In this document: positions 45,474 to 57,400 of the stretch, piece by piece | Layout: each line of letters begins with the position of its first letter | How positions within the stretch are numbered: the stretch's first letter is position 1 | NCBI GenBank assembly: GCA_002803225.1 | Contig: NXFV01000753.1 | Coordinates: forward strand, 1-64,000 | Length of the DNA: 64,000 bases | Source: Gamarada debralockiae | Taxonomy: Eukaryota > Ascomycota > Leotiomycetes > Helotiales > Hyphodiscaceae | Direction: 5' to 3' | Translations under genes and position numbers: made by a program | The notes under the pieces: generated by a model | Database searches by the model: none | Told to the model about the DNA's origin: nothing | Seen by the model: the letters and a program-made list of their open reading frames with translations, nothing else

Positions 45474-47099
45474 ATATTTGGAACAGCGATAGAGCTTCAG
45501 GCGGTCTTATGAGTTAGAGTAAATGATAGATAATGTTTTTTGGCTATTTACTTGACTCTTCTACTTTTCCTGGAGGCTCTATACTCTGAACTCTGAGCGT
45601 TGTTTTCGTGGTCAGGAAGGGTGCTACTCAAGAACAGACGAATACCATACCGTTTGATTTGATCTGAGATTTTCTATATGTTCTACCCAAGAAAGTTAGG
45701 GGCTGAGGCTTTGAACGCATTGGATAGATGGAAAGTGATTGCAAAGAAACAGGTTTGACATCGCTAACCAGAAACCGTAATAGTAGCTGATATGTTTGAT
45801 AGATTCATGATGCCTATAGTTTGCTGACTTGCGGAGGAGGGCTTAAGTCATCTATACTAACTCCTCTCGTCCGTTCCAATTTTCCATTTGTTCCTGCTCA
45901 ACGCAAGCGATTGCGTGGAAAGACTTTGGGGTAAAACTGGTTGGTAATTGTAGCTTGAGCAATTGAAGTGCAATCTTCGGAGAAAATGAAACCTAGACTT
46001 TATGAATATAATAGTCGTCACAATTCCGCCAATTCTTTAAGGCTCTCGTAGCAGACTTTTTATCGTAACATATTACTCTTACTTTGAAGTCTTTTTGAAC
46101 AGACTTGGTGTTTGCGCTTTTCTTCTGTTTTATATTAAATTAAATACCAATACACCACAGAGTTCTAGTCTTTAGTTTCATCGTGTTACTATGTTCACGA
46201 CAAATTTCAAAAACCTATACTCTACGACACATTCACTTCGCAACTGTCAGGTGTCAACTGTTGTTCAGGTATCAACCCTTTGCTGACAAAGTACTTAAGC
46301 ATCCCTTCTCTCCCTCACAACAACCTTCACTCCCCCTATATAGACTTATAACAAAGCGGCCAAACAACCTTCACATCAAAGAAATTCAAAGAGTAAGTCT
46401 CGCCCTCCACCCTCCCCTCGCGTAATTGGCGAGCCCTAACGGCCCGACCTAGACTCCGAGTTGCAGCGGCCGCACCAGAGCCGCAATGAATCTGCTATTG
46501 AATTGTTTATGGAATTGATGCCGTCGGAGTCATCGTTCGACAATTACGCACAAAGCTTTTGCAAAAATCAAGCTTGCAAAGCTTGCAAACTTCCTCCTCC
46601 AAACTTTCATCCAACTCGACGAAACATCAAGTCAATCCACTCCTCAGAAAGTCTTCTTCTCACAAGACGGATTGATATCTTCGAGTCATTGAAAGGAATC
46701 TCTCAAATCGTCATATCTTGAAGACCAATGGGAGCCACCCAAGAATCTCCCATAAGAGTGGCCTTCAACGAAGTCATCGCAAGAGATCTCTCAAGTAAGC
46801 CTCCTCTCCATAACCTGCTCTATACAAACTCTTGTATCAGATTGTCCTTTACACTCGTTCCTGTTCATATGGGTGTCTCAAGCAAAACAGGCTGCTAACA
46901 TGAACTGTGCGAAGACAGATATTGACGCCTTCTTTGCCATCTTCGACAGTATTCCAGCCTCCCACGAGATTCGCAACATACCTTCCGGTAAGTTCTCAAT
47001 ATACAGCTATTTCTTCATGCCTCTGATCCAAGAATTGCAGTTGTCTAGCAATTCCTGACCATACCTTCATAGGCAACCTGATCCGGCCAAATCGCCAAA
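45474..47099. other. Long spacer and leader of the gene at 47100
   Basis: No known gene. A plausible spliced upstream ORF starts at ATG 46727 (MGATQESPIRVAF), may continue through 46906-46989 (MNCAKTDIDAFFAIFDSIP), and after an intron ends at TAG 47114-47116, overlapping the start of the next CDS by 16 bases. The rest is AT-rich without recognised features. Confidence 0.4.
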
Positions 47100-48767
47100 A
47101 TGAGCGACAATCCTAGCGGAATCAAAGAGCCTCTGTTCTCTATGACGGTGCTCGACGACAAAATCCAAATCAAGCTCAACAATCCAAAATTGAGCAAGCT
47201 CGAACGCATGGAGATTGCACAGAAGACACAAAAGGCACAAAAAATCCTATACAGATCTGGCGAAATCATGCCGGAGGAGCTTGAGGCTGCTGGTCTCAGG
47301 GCTATGGGCTCCAAGCCGTACATGATGCTGTCACAGGCTGGTGCAGAGTACAAGGAGGCCCCATTCGCCAGATACGTCTCTCCAGCAGAGATGAAACTGT
47401 GGGGACTTTGGGAGAAGCTTGTTCAACTATTTAAACAAGTGAACCACAAGGAGTTTGGCGAGTTCTTGGATAAAGTTCAGACCAAGGAACAAAAGGGCCG
47501 CATGGGTGGGGCTAATGATACGACTGTGACCACCCAACCAGGATGCCAAGTGGGTGGCGTTGGGCCCTGCAAGGTAGCACGCACCAACGAAGAGCAGGTC
47601 CGGTTGTTCAATGAGCGAGTGGCAATTATAGTCCACAAGATCATTGAACGAGCGTTTCCTGAAATGGTGGATCCAGAAGACGTTTACATGCACCAGTGGG
47701 CGGTCGAAGGATCAGTAACAGCCGGTCACAACTCAAACACGCACTTCTCTTCCATACAAGTCAACCGTTCGCGTCCAGACCAGTGCCAGGAATCAGCTTT
47801 GAAGCGCAAGGGAGGCTTCCACCCAGACGCAAACGACGATCCCAGGCTCGTCACTGTTGTCCTATTTATGGAGAATCTCCCGGAGGGTTTCTATCCTGGA
47901 AGATTCACCATCGCCAGCACCGAGATGACCTGCTCAGCTGCACGTTTTGGAGCACTCGTCTTCAAAGCAAAGCATCCGCATTGTGGAACTGGCGCTGGAG
48001 CCTACGCCGATGACCTACCACCGGATTCTCCCTTCCGATACCAGGCGCCATCGCACCTCGAATTCCCGGATCTGCCCGAGGATCTCTACCCCAAGATGAG
48101 AACCAACATCATCGCCTACCCACGAAACAATGCCATGCGGGCGAGACCACGGGAGTTGAATCCAGACCTCCTCGACGAAGTCAAGTCAAAGGCAGTTTCA
48201 GGATCCTACCGCAATTACCGAACCCTACAAATGCGAATTTGGTGCAAGATGAACAGAGACACAATACCCAAGGATCCAAACACATTGCGGGAGTGGTATT
48301 CTTGGAAGAACGAAGCTGGAGAAACGGAGTACACTGAGGATTGGATAGTTGATGCCTGCATAAACCCTTCCGCGGAGCATGCCAAAAAATGGAAGGATCT
48401 ACTACAGGCGGCGCTTGATTCTGGATGCGGAAGCAAGGTACCCGGCCAAGAGCTCACAGCAGGTGCCATGAGAAGGCATGATGCCGATAGGCGACGCGAA
48501 GAGGGCTTGGAGCGAGTCCAGTGTGACTACCTTGAAGGCACCGACAACCAGTGCAAGAAACGCTTCTACCAGGACAACGGTAGGGAAGGAGTCACACGAT
48601 GCACTGCTCATCCCTCCTCGGACAGATATCCTCGCAAGGTTGAGGAAGCTGGCGAGGATGTTGAAGCTGCTGAAAATCATGAGAAAGGGGATGCTTCTGA
48701 GGATTGGGGAGATAATATGGAAGTGGATGACTATGAAAATGGAGAAGAATTTGTGGAAGTGGAGTAA
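47100..48767 (+). CDS. Orphan 555-aa protein, possible 2OG-Fe(II) dioxygenase core
   Basis: Uninterrupted single-exon ORF with balanced composition, so almost certainly a real gene. The N-terminal third is charged and helical (LSKLERMEIAQKTQKAQKIL). The middle has HFSSIQVNRS, GFHPDANDDPRLVTVVLF, FYPGRFTIASTEM, FGALVFKAKHPHCGTG and YPKMRTNIIAYPR. The H-x-D pair, a second His about 50 residues on, and an Arg before a strand would suit a 2-oxoglutarate/Fe(II) oxygenase of the TET/JBP-like type. The match is by pattern only. Near the end CDYLEGTDNQCKK...TRCTAH has C-x8-C-x14-C-x2-H spacing and could bind zinc. The tail is very acidic (EDWGDNMEVDDYENGEEF). Function is not known. If the core is right, nucleic acid or chromatin would be a natural substrate. 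Confidence 0.6.
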   Translation: MSDNPSGIKEPLFSMTVLDDKIQIKLNNPKLSKLERMEIAQKTQKAQKILYRSGEIMPEELEAAGLRAMGSKPYMMLSQAGAEYKEAPFARYVSPAEMKLWGLWEKLVQLFKQVNHKEFGEFLDKVQTKEQKGRMGGANDTTVTTQPGCQVGGVGPCKVARTNEEQVRLFNERVAIIVHKIIERAFPEMVDPEDVYMHQWAVEGSVTAGHNSNTHFSSIQVNRSRPDQCQESALKRKGGFHPDANDDPRLVTVVLFMENLPEGFYPGRFTIASTEMTCSAARFGALVFKAKHPHCGTGAGAYADDLPPDSPFRYQAPSHLEFPDLPEDLYPKMRTNIIAYPRNNAMRARPRELNPDLLDEVKSKAVSGSYRNYRTLQMRIWCKMNRDTIPKDPNTLREWYSWKNEAGETEYTEDWIVDACINPSAEHAKKWKDLLQAALDSGCGSKVPGQELTAGAMRRHDADRRREEGLERVQCDYLEGTDNQCKKRFYQDNGREGVTRCTAHPSSDRYPRKVEEAGEDVEAAENHEKGDASEDWGDNMEVDDYENGEEFVEVE

Positions 48768-50553
48768 AGCAGCAATGGGCATGTGGAGGGTGGTTGGACA
48801 TCTGTACAGTCCTTGAAAGAATTGAACCACCGGATTATTGCAGCAACGCCAGACTTGAATCGTTCTAACAGTTTGAACAATCATCTGCGGTGTTGCTAAC
48901 ACCACTTGGCATATTTGTCTTTCGTTGTTCTCGCTTTCGTTGTCTCCATGTTTTCAAGAATAAAGAAAGCTAGGAACTTTGTTTCCCGGCTGAAGCATAT
49001 TTTGACTCCGTCTCTCGCCACTGATGGGGTCAATGAAGCCATAACTCTGTTTGTTCAGTTGTGAAAGGGGAATGGTAACTGGTGTGAGAGACTGTTCGTA
49101 CTAGGAAGGACAGTTCAGTAATGTTGAAAGGTTCGAAAGAGGAAGGAACTGGCTCCGACCCCTGAATCGAGCTAAACTTGGAGTTCTAGAAATCTGTTTC
49201 GAACTTTCACTGCATAAAAAATTGAACTTTGTTTGCTAAACATATCAACTAAACGCCGGTCCTCGCATGTTCCCGGGTGGTGAAGATGACCTTTCAAGAA
49301 GCTGTCCGATCAGTGTCTCACTTTCCCAAAGATATCAAAGACAAGCTTGATAAGTCGTCGATCTGTCGATCACAGGCACCCACAAGGTCGGCCAATTAAG
49401 TTCCGAACCATTGGAAACCAAAATGAAAGCCGCCGAGACAGGTTGAATCTTCGCCCTATTTTGAAGAACTTCAAGATATACCCAAATATATAAATTTTCC
49501 CCCTTTTAAAATAAATTTTTTTTTTTTTTTTTTTTTTTGACAAGGTACGAGGAGAGGGGCTCTAGGTGGCCGATATTGGCACCTGCGCAAAACCAAAGGC
49601 CTTGTTTCAGCAATAGCAAAACTTCCACAAATTTGGATTAAATTTGCTAAATCTTGATTTGAGGGCTCTAAAGAAGCCATACTGTCTTCTAACCAATTTG
49701 AGCCTGAAAGTAGGGCTAGGCGTATGCCAATACTGGCCGCTTATTTCCCTGAGGATTCGGGCTTTCTTCCACGTGGGAACTCACGGCCCAAAGTCATGGA
49801 GCTGAAACACAGTTGGTGCTATTCAGCGCCGGGCAAAAGCGCCACCTAGCGGCGCACTTACTTGGAAGAGAAGGAGGCCTGTATTGAGCCTCTCGTCAGA
49901 GGCATTGACCTGGCCCTTGCCCCTTTTGACTGCATTCTCTCCGTTCTGCGATGCAAAGTTGTAATTGGTTGCGCTCCTTAAAGTCGTTGTAGTGGTGTAC
50001 CTTTTTTCCCCTAGCAAGACGCCACAAGTCTTGTTGGTCTTCCAAAGTTCCTGAGTGGTGGAAGTTTCTCCTGAGCGCGCCTGGGAACAAGCGATATTTG
50101 GAATTCATCTTTCTCTTTGCAAGGATATTTATTTCGGAACCCACGAAGAGAGATCTCCCCAGACCATCGAATGATGTTCATCTCAAGCATCCTGTCCGCA
50201 TATCAATCAATTTATAACTCCCTTGCGGGCGTTCGCTTTTCATTTCCGCTCTTAGCCAACGGGCTGAACCAGCATGCCCTCTCACAGGAACCCACACGAC
50301 AAACCCTCGTCCATTTTAACTTTATTGCAATATGCCTGCAAACGGACCAGGGTCAACTCCTCGGCATCGCGCGAATTGCAATTCGGTTAAGCTTCCAGTG
50401 GGCCGATTTTTGCTTTCGGGGACCAGTTGACAACCCCTCCCTCATCCCTGCTGCCATGCCTTTTTCGTTTGCATTTGTTGTACGAGTCAAGCTTGTGTGC
50501 ATTGACGACGAGTATATGTACCTGAGCTTTCTAGAATTTCTTCTTTTCCTCTG
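48768..50553. other. Long intergenic region, no gene recognised
   Basis: ORFs here stay under 150 codons and resemble no family. A T-run lies at 49516-49538. The promoter of the receptor gene should lie in its last part. Confidence 0.5.
49516..49538. repeat. Poly-T tract of 23 bases
   Basis: Uninterrupted run of 23 T on the plus strand, next to AT-rich sequence. It could be the A-tail of a minus-strand retroposed sequence or simple slippage; no retrogene is recognised beside it. Confidence 0.9.
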
Positions 50554-51870
50554 ATGTCTCTGTTTTCAGCCACCATGACGCTCGATGCCGATAGCAGAAC
50601 GCTGTCACCTCTCCCTGGTGTGCTCTCGCATGGATTGGTAGCGGTATCGACGTTTGGTCTTCTGTCCTTCTTTTGCTCGACTTCGCTGTTTTTCTTCTTG
50701 ACGTACCGATTGATCAGATGGCGACGAACAACGGAAGTAAAGACACCGATAAATCAATTTCTGTTCCTCATCTACAATCTTCTCCTAGCGGGTAAGCAAT
50801 CACAAACAGTTTGAACATGAAATTGCTAAGCACAACTTGCAGACATCCAACAAGCAATTGCTTTCCTTCTCAACATCAGCCACTTGAAAACCAATTCAAT
50901 AGAGGTAGGAACGACAACATGCTTCGCTCAAGGGTGGTTCGTCTCAACAGGAGATCTCGCAAGTAGTGTCTTCATCTGCGCAATTGGGTGCCACACCTTC
51001 CTCGGCGTCGTGAGAGACTACAGGCTGCCGACGAGAATATTCTACTGTATTATCGCCGCACTCTGGGGCTTCGTTTACTTGATGGCCGCCCTCGGACCAC
51101 TCATGCACCGCGAGGATTTCTACGTGCGAGCCAGCGCCTGGGTAAGTCTCCCTTTTTCCAAACCCTTCATTCCTCAAACTCAACCAACTAACATAACATA
51201 GTGCTGGATCAGCCACAAATACCAAAAAGAGCGTCTCTGGCTCCACTACTTCTGGATCTTCGTCTGCATGTTCTCTACAGTCCTGATCTACACCTTCATC
51301 TTCATCTTCCTGCGCGGCCGCATTAATTCCCAGGCCATCTCCTCCCCCGCCTCCAAATCCCACGGCGCTACACCCCTCATGCTCCTTTACCCCTTCATCT
51401 ATGTCGTGTGTACTGCACCTCTCGCAGCTGGCCGTATTTCCTCCTTAGCAGGAAACAATGTCTCCTTGGGATATTTCTGCGCGGCTGGTACCATGATCGC
51501 TTGTAACGGCTGGCTAGACGTCCTTCTCTATGCATCTACACGTGCGGAAATTGTTTTCGCTGAATTCCCCCCAGGGGAAGCGGTCGGATTGGATACATTC
51601 GCATTCATAGGGAAGAGCCAGAAGTTCGGTACAGTGACGACAGTTGAGGCTGGCGAGAGGGGAGGGAGTAGGATGGCTGGAAGGAGAAGTCATGGTGGGG
51701 ATAGCGTGGAGAATCTGTACGGTCTGGATCAGATTGGGATTAAGGGCGAGGTGACGATTAGTGTGGATGTAATGCATCATGATGTTGTAGGACCGAAGAG
51801 GGTAGAGACGGAACATAGTGGGAGTTGGGACGCCACGAGTAGTCGGAAGAGCTCGCAGATCGAGGGATGA
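50554..51870 (+). CDS. Seven-helix receptor-like integral membrane protein (Git3/GPCR type)
   Basis: Exons 50554-50791, 50843-51141 and 51202-51870 join in frame. Helices can be placed at LVAVSTFGLLSFFCSTSLFF, FLFLIYNLLLADIQQAIAFL, SSVFICAIGCHTFLGV, IFYCIIAALWGFVYLMAALG, FWIFVCMFSTVLIYTFIF, MLLYPFIYVVCTAPLAAGRI and AAGTMIACNGWLDVLLYA. The short TYRLIRWRR loop after helix 1, DIQQAIAFLLN in helix 2, the CF in the outer loop and the LYPFIYVVCTAPLA segment are as in fungal glucose/cAMP-receptor-like GPCRs. The last 110 residues form a hydrophilic, Ser/Gly-rich cytoplasmic tail, common in these receptors. Start choice: 50554 or 50575; both precede helix 1. It should sit in the plasma membrane and sense nutrients, but its ligand is unknown. 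Confidence 0.82.
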
Positions 51871-52666
51871 ATAAAGGGTGAGCAATATAATGGAGTTGGT
51901 TTGCAAAGAGATGGGTGAGTGGCGGATTGGAGTTTGGATACCCTAGATGAAAAGAGTTATTATACTCTTCTGGAACCTTGCTTGTCATTGGCTCAGATTT
52001 CCGATATGGGAATGAGTAAGGTCCGTGAAAGTAAGTTCAACGTTCCCTGCCAGCGTCTACGCAACTATCCTCGTGATGAGGCTACACCGCAGTGCAAGCA
52101 GAATTCGCAATACCAAGGAACGCCGAAGATCATTTTCCTCCAAAGTCTATCTCACATCGATGTGCCAGCTGCACATCGACCTCCTTCCCACGCTCTGCCG
52201 ATTCTGAGACAAAACCCTGCATAAACTCATGGATGCAACTACACTTGAGAATAGCCGCAGGATGCACTGCATATCGTCTGTGCTTTGCAACGTGCCTCGG
52301 CTGGACTCGGTCATCAGTGTGACCTTGTCCCGGCAGGGACCAAGTCGTCCCTGCTTCCCGTGCGTGACACCTTCAAGTTACGTAGCGAACATCCTAGGCA
52401 AATGGTACGAAATCAAAGCAAAGACGGACAAGTTTGACCACACGTTCATTCTGAGAAATAGCATCAACAATTTCACTCCAGTGGGTGATTCGACGATGAT
52501 ACAGTGTGGGGACAATTTTTATCGCTCCGAATTGCTCAATATAAGCTACTAATTGGAAAGTCCTATCCTTATTCACTACTACAGCAGCCTAGGGAGCAAT
52601 TACAACCTCTGATTCCAATTCCCAAAGCCCAAGGAGCCGTCCAGTCACAGCATCATTAGCGTCCCC
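51871..52666. other. Spacer, no gene recognised
   Basis: Convergent 3' ends of the receptor and the SDR meet here. The 107-codon ORF 52229-52552 has no recognised domain and no supporting splice sites. Confidence 0.45.
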
Positions 52667-53860
52667 TCACCAAGGCAACACATCACCTCCACCGCCAACA
52701 CCCATCTCCTGGACTATCTTCCCAGCATCAGCATCTCTCTCTCCTTTTACCACACTCGCGACACGTTCGCCTCCAACCTCAGGACTCGCACCAACTGGCC
52801 TTCCTCCATGAAATCCTTGGGTTCCAATTACTAGACGATCATAACTCAGCTGTCATCCTCCAGAATTTACTGGATCGTAGCCTCTCTCCATTTCATATAC
52901 TCAGTCTGCTGTTTCCATTCCTTCAAAAAGAATGAAAGAATAGAATGAATACTTCACCCCGAATGAATGATTCAAGAAAAATAATTCGAGGGGCGAGAAG
53001 GGGGGAAAGGAGAGTTCAACATACAGCCAGGATTCACCCCAAACACCCTCACCCCCCGTCCCCTCAACAGCGCATCGTACTGAATAATCACCATACTCAA
53101 CGCCGCCTTGCTCGTCCTATAATCAATCGCTCCTCCTGAACCGTGAAGCACATGATTTGGATCACTCGCATATGCTAAGCTTCCGGTCGTTGAGGAGATG
53201 AAGATCAGGCGCTTAACAATCTCCGTATTTGGCTGTACGAGAAGTAACGGCATAAAGGCCTCCGTAACGGAGACTGCACCAATAACGTTCGTGTTCAGCA
53301 CCCTTCTCATCGCCTCTCTCACGCCTCCTTCTCGTGAACCTCGTGGAATTTGGCTCCCAATACCAGCATTGTTGATCAGCATATCAACTCTTCCGTACGT
53401 CTCCTTCACGAATCTCGCTGCTTCATCAACAGATTCGTCATCTGTGACGTCCAGCTGCACCGCCTCAACTGTCCCCTTGACCCCATCCAACTCCCTCAGC
53501 GTAGCAGCGGCTTCCAGACCCTTCGCGTGATTGCGGGAGCCGATTATGACATGGTAGCTTGTCGCTTCATTGCCGGAGGAGAGAAGGATGTTCTTTGCTG
53601 TTTCATATCCAATTCCCTGATTCGCGCCTAATCCCAATAATGAGCTTCGCCTCGACATCTGATAACGCAAGCTGAAGAGTGGACCCTTCAATATCCTTCT
53701 GTTCTTTCATTTCTCTATTGGTGATAGGGAAATAATGTGCTGTTCAATCGCTGGAATGAACCAAACGAATGAAAATGGCGGAGAACAAACGAAGTGGAGA
53801 CGCAGCACAAAGGAATGAATACTAACCTGTGATTAGAACAATTGCTTGGGAAGAAGTCAT
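52667..53860 (-). CDS. Short-chain dehydrogenase/reductase (SDR)
   Basis: Exons 53860-53827, 53627-53025 and 52830-52667 join in frame. Exon 1 MTSSQAIVLITG runs into ANQGIGYETAKNIL, giving the TGxxxGIG dinucleotide motif across intron 1. VQLDVTDDESV, NNAGIGSQIPRG, SVTEAFMPLLL, FISSTTGSLAYAS and the active-site YRTSKAAL (Y-x-x-x-K) follow. NPGLIGTQGFHGGRPVGASPE and VVKGERDADAGKIVQEMG close the protein at VLPW. The first and second introns are about 199 and 194 nt, longer than most here. An NAD(P)-dependent oxidoreductase acting in the cytosol is expected; the substrate is unknown. Reading straight on past 53025 would give a shorter C-terminus lacking family features, so the spliced form is preferred. 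Confidence 0.87.
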
Positions 53861-54454
53861 TTTACCTTGGACGATCAAGGTCGTGGATTACAATCGTTCA
53901 AGTATTGTGGAGATTTGAGGATGAGGATGAGGCTGATGTCGAAGTTGTAAAACAGGTAGCAAGACGTTGTGTTTCGGAAGCCGAATTGTTTATTCGCGAG
54001 GCACAGCCATCTTCGCCTTCTACACGTAAAACCTCACGACACCTCATCAACAGCACACAACATAAAATTACAAATGTAGCGAGTGATCAAAAGATGTATT
54101 GCCGCGAGCAATTGGTGATGTGATGCAAAGGACCAAAATGCCCCATCATCCATTCACACTCTCTAATAACACATTCCCATACCAGTTTATTTATCGTAGG
54201 ATACCGATCCCGCCTTTCCATGCAAGAACACGCCATAATCAACGCTCCCCCATTCCGTCCATCTCCATATTTATAATACAATGCCTTTCTCTCCCGGCAA
54301 AATCTCTAAATTTGCTTTTCTTCCCGAAAACACGCTGCTTGCTGTACACACAATCCCTCCCAAACACAGCATCACACCCCAAGTTGCCGCTCGAGAAACC
54401 AAAATCAGCGCATCGTGATACAGGGCAAGTGAAGATAGAGAGTTAATACACAAA
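53861..54454. other. Spacer upstream of SDR and downstream of INO80
   Basis: Contains the SDR promoter and the 3' region of the INO80 gene. No further gene is recognised. Confidence 0.55.
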
Positions 54455-57400
54455 TCAACCCATATCCACATCCCCATCCGCCATCGCAAATCTCTGCTTC
54501 GCAGTCTTGGCTTTCTTCCCACCCGCCTTGCGCGCCTTCTTTGCCTTCGGGCCTCCCTCGCCTGGAATGGGCGTCGCAGCACCAGAAGGACGGTTTGAGC
54601 CATCGTCAAAGTGACCCTCACCTAAATTCCACTCGTTAGCCTTCGTCTCCATAATCCCCATACCCTATCAATTAAAAAAAAAAAAATTTTTTGGGAACAA
54701 CATACCTTCATGATACAAATCCTCCAAACTCCCACCACCCAAAGCACCCTCAGCCTTCCGCTTCTTTCCCCCCTTCTTCTTCCCCTTCTCCGGCATCGTC
54801 GCCTCAATCTCCGCCAACTCCTTCTCCTTCCGCTCAATCTCCGCGGCCTCGTCATCATCAACAAGCCACATCGCAATATCCTTCGTTCTATTCTCCTTAG
54901 ATCTCGTATTGAAATCGACACCACCGCCAGAACCACCAGTCATGACGACCTTCTGAACTTCTTCCTTCTGCAGTGCTCGCTTTCGGATACGCTCTTCGAT
55001 CGTGCCGCGCGTAATCATGCGGTAGACGGTGACTTGCTTGGTTTGACCGAGACGATGCGCGCGATCCATGGCTTGTGAATCGATGGTTGGATTCCAGTCT
55101 GAATCGTAGAAGATGACGGTGTCGGCGGACGTCAAGTTGATACCTAGACCTCCGGCGCGGGTACTGAGCAAGAAGATGAAGATCTCGGGTCGAGTCTGGA
55201 AATCATGTACAGTATCTCTTCTGTCTTCGAGTTTGGTGGATCCGTCGAGACGAAGATATTTGTAGTTGCGGTAAGTAAGATACTCTTCCATAAGATCGAT
55301 CATTCGAGTCATTTGGAAGTAAAGCAGGACACGATGGCCGCCTTCCTTAAGCTTGAAGAGGAGGTCATCTAACTTGGCAAGCTTGCCAGAGTCAGTGACG
55401 AAGCGGCGCATGGATGGTACGCGGATATTGGTGAAGCGTTGTTTCTCGGATGTTGGTGCTGGGAGCATCTTGGTAGGTGGATAGAAAGCTGGCGGAATCT
55501 TGGACGTGATCAAAGCCTTTTCTTCAACTGGTGAAGGGCCATAGAGAGCTCGTCGCATGGGGACGTTGAACATGACGTTCTCCTTTTCGATAACGGCGCC
55601 TCGGCTGGAGCAGAAGACTTCGATCGGTGGAGCAGAGGCTCTTGGTCGTCCGCATTGCTCAAGTCGGCTGATTCCGGAGTCCGCCAAGACATCCTTTGAC
55701 ACGTTAAAGAGCTTGTTCAGGTACCCTTCACTGGTGACTTCAGCAAGAGGTTTGCGATCCTTGCGGTGCACGATCTGGAGCATGGCTGGAGTCGGTGTGA
55801 AATCTTTCTCGCGCCCTTCATCGTAGATGACGCTCAATGCACCCAGACGACGAGGCTTCTGGGCAAGATCCACAGCACGAGTGAAGACATCCTTATGAGA
55901 AGCAGTAGTAACTTCATCAATAGAAGTATCTGCAAAACGAAGCCATGAGAAAGGACCATTCTCTGTGGCACCCTCGCGGATGTTCTCGGGCGTAAAAACG
56001 TTCATCAACTGATCCAAGTATCTTCCTCTGAAGCCAGCCTTGTCATTGTTTTGTCCAGGCAAGTTGAGTCTGCCATCTTCACGCCAGACTAATCGTGGGA
56101 GTTGGTACTCGATCATATTCCGGGTAGAATAGCCAACATTGATGTTCGCACCCTCACGCATGAATGAAGCTGTTTCAGCAAAGTATCCGAAAGAGAATGG
56201 CGAGGTAGTCTCGGCTCGCTCGAAGAGATCAGGGTGATTGCAAACCTTTCGGAACTGCATCACCAAGTTCATCAAGGTACCGGTATCATTGTCATCGCCG
56301 ATAGTTGCCTTCTCGATGAGATCCATGATGCTGATCTGGTTCCGAAGATTACCATAGTAAGCTCGTTGACGGTAGGTGAGATCGCAGAAAACATCGAGTT
56401 CGATCTTGTCGCCAAGTTCCTTCTGCACATGCTTCTTGACACGACGTAGCATGAATGGCTTGAGAATCATGTGTAATCGCTTGAGCTGATCCTCGTTGAG
56501 CTTGGTGTTCGATTGAGCGTGACTTTCGATATCCTTGGAGAACCACTCGCTGAACTCGTCGTGGGAGTCGAATAAACTTGGCATGATGAAATGTAGTAGA
56601 GCCCATAATTCCTGCATGTTGTTTTGAATGGGCGTGCCAGTGAGCAACAGACGATTACGGCAGTGGAAACCCAGAAGACTCTTCCATCTAGAACTTTGAG
56701 AGCTCTTGATGGCTTGAGCCTCATCCAAGATCATGTATTGCCACTTCATCTTCTGGAAGTAGGCTACATCTGAAACGACCAGTTGATAAGACGTGACGAG
56801 AACATGGAAAGGAGCATCTTGAGTGTAGGTGATGTGCTTGCGGTCCCAAAATTTTCGGAGCACCTTGCGATCCGCAGCGGTACCCCAGTATGGCAGAACC
56901 TTAAGTGTTGGAACGAACTTGGTGATTTCCTGTTGCCAGTTGTGCAGTGTGGAAGCTGGTGCAACAACCAAGAATGGACCCCAGATGCCGTGCTTCTCTG
57001 CAAGATACGCCATGACAGAGATGGACTGAACCGTCTTTCCAAGACCCATTTCGTCGGCCAAGATACCGTTGATACCCTGCTCGTAAAGATTGACCAGCCA
57101 ATTGAGACCCTTGAGTTGGTACTCCTTGAGCTGAGCTTGAAGCATCTTCGGTTGCTCAATATCGACGTCACCCATACCAGCAGGGTTCTGGAAATTCATC
57201 TCACCTTCCTCATCCATGGCTGGCCCATCATCTTGTTTGTTGAATGCTCTGGCCTTGTTCTGAGCTTCCTGGATTGCATTTTGGGCATTGGCCATGGCAG
57301 CGGCATGGAGGGCAGACTCATCGTCATCATCGAAGTCCAGTTGATCGAAGCTCGTAACCTTCGCAGGCGCAACACTATCCGTGGGCAGATTGATCACATG

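Noticed and set aside
50117..50554. 145-codon plus-strand ORF upstream of the receptor
   Set aside because: No recognised motif, and it ends where the receptor frame begins; more likely the promoter and leader.
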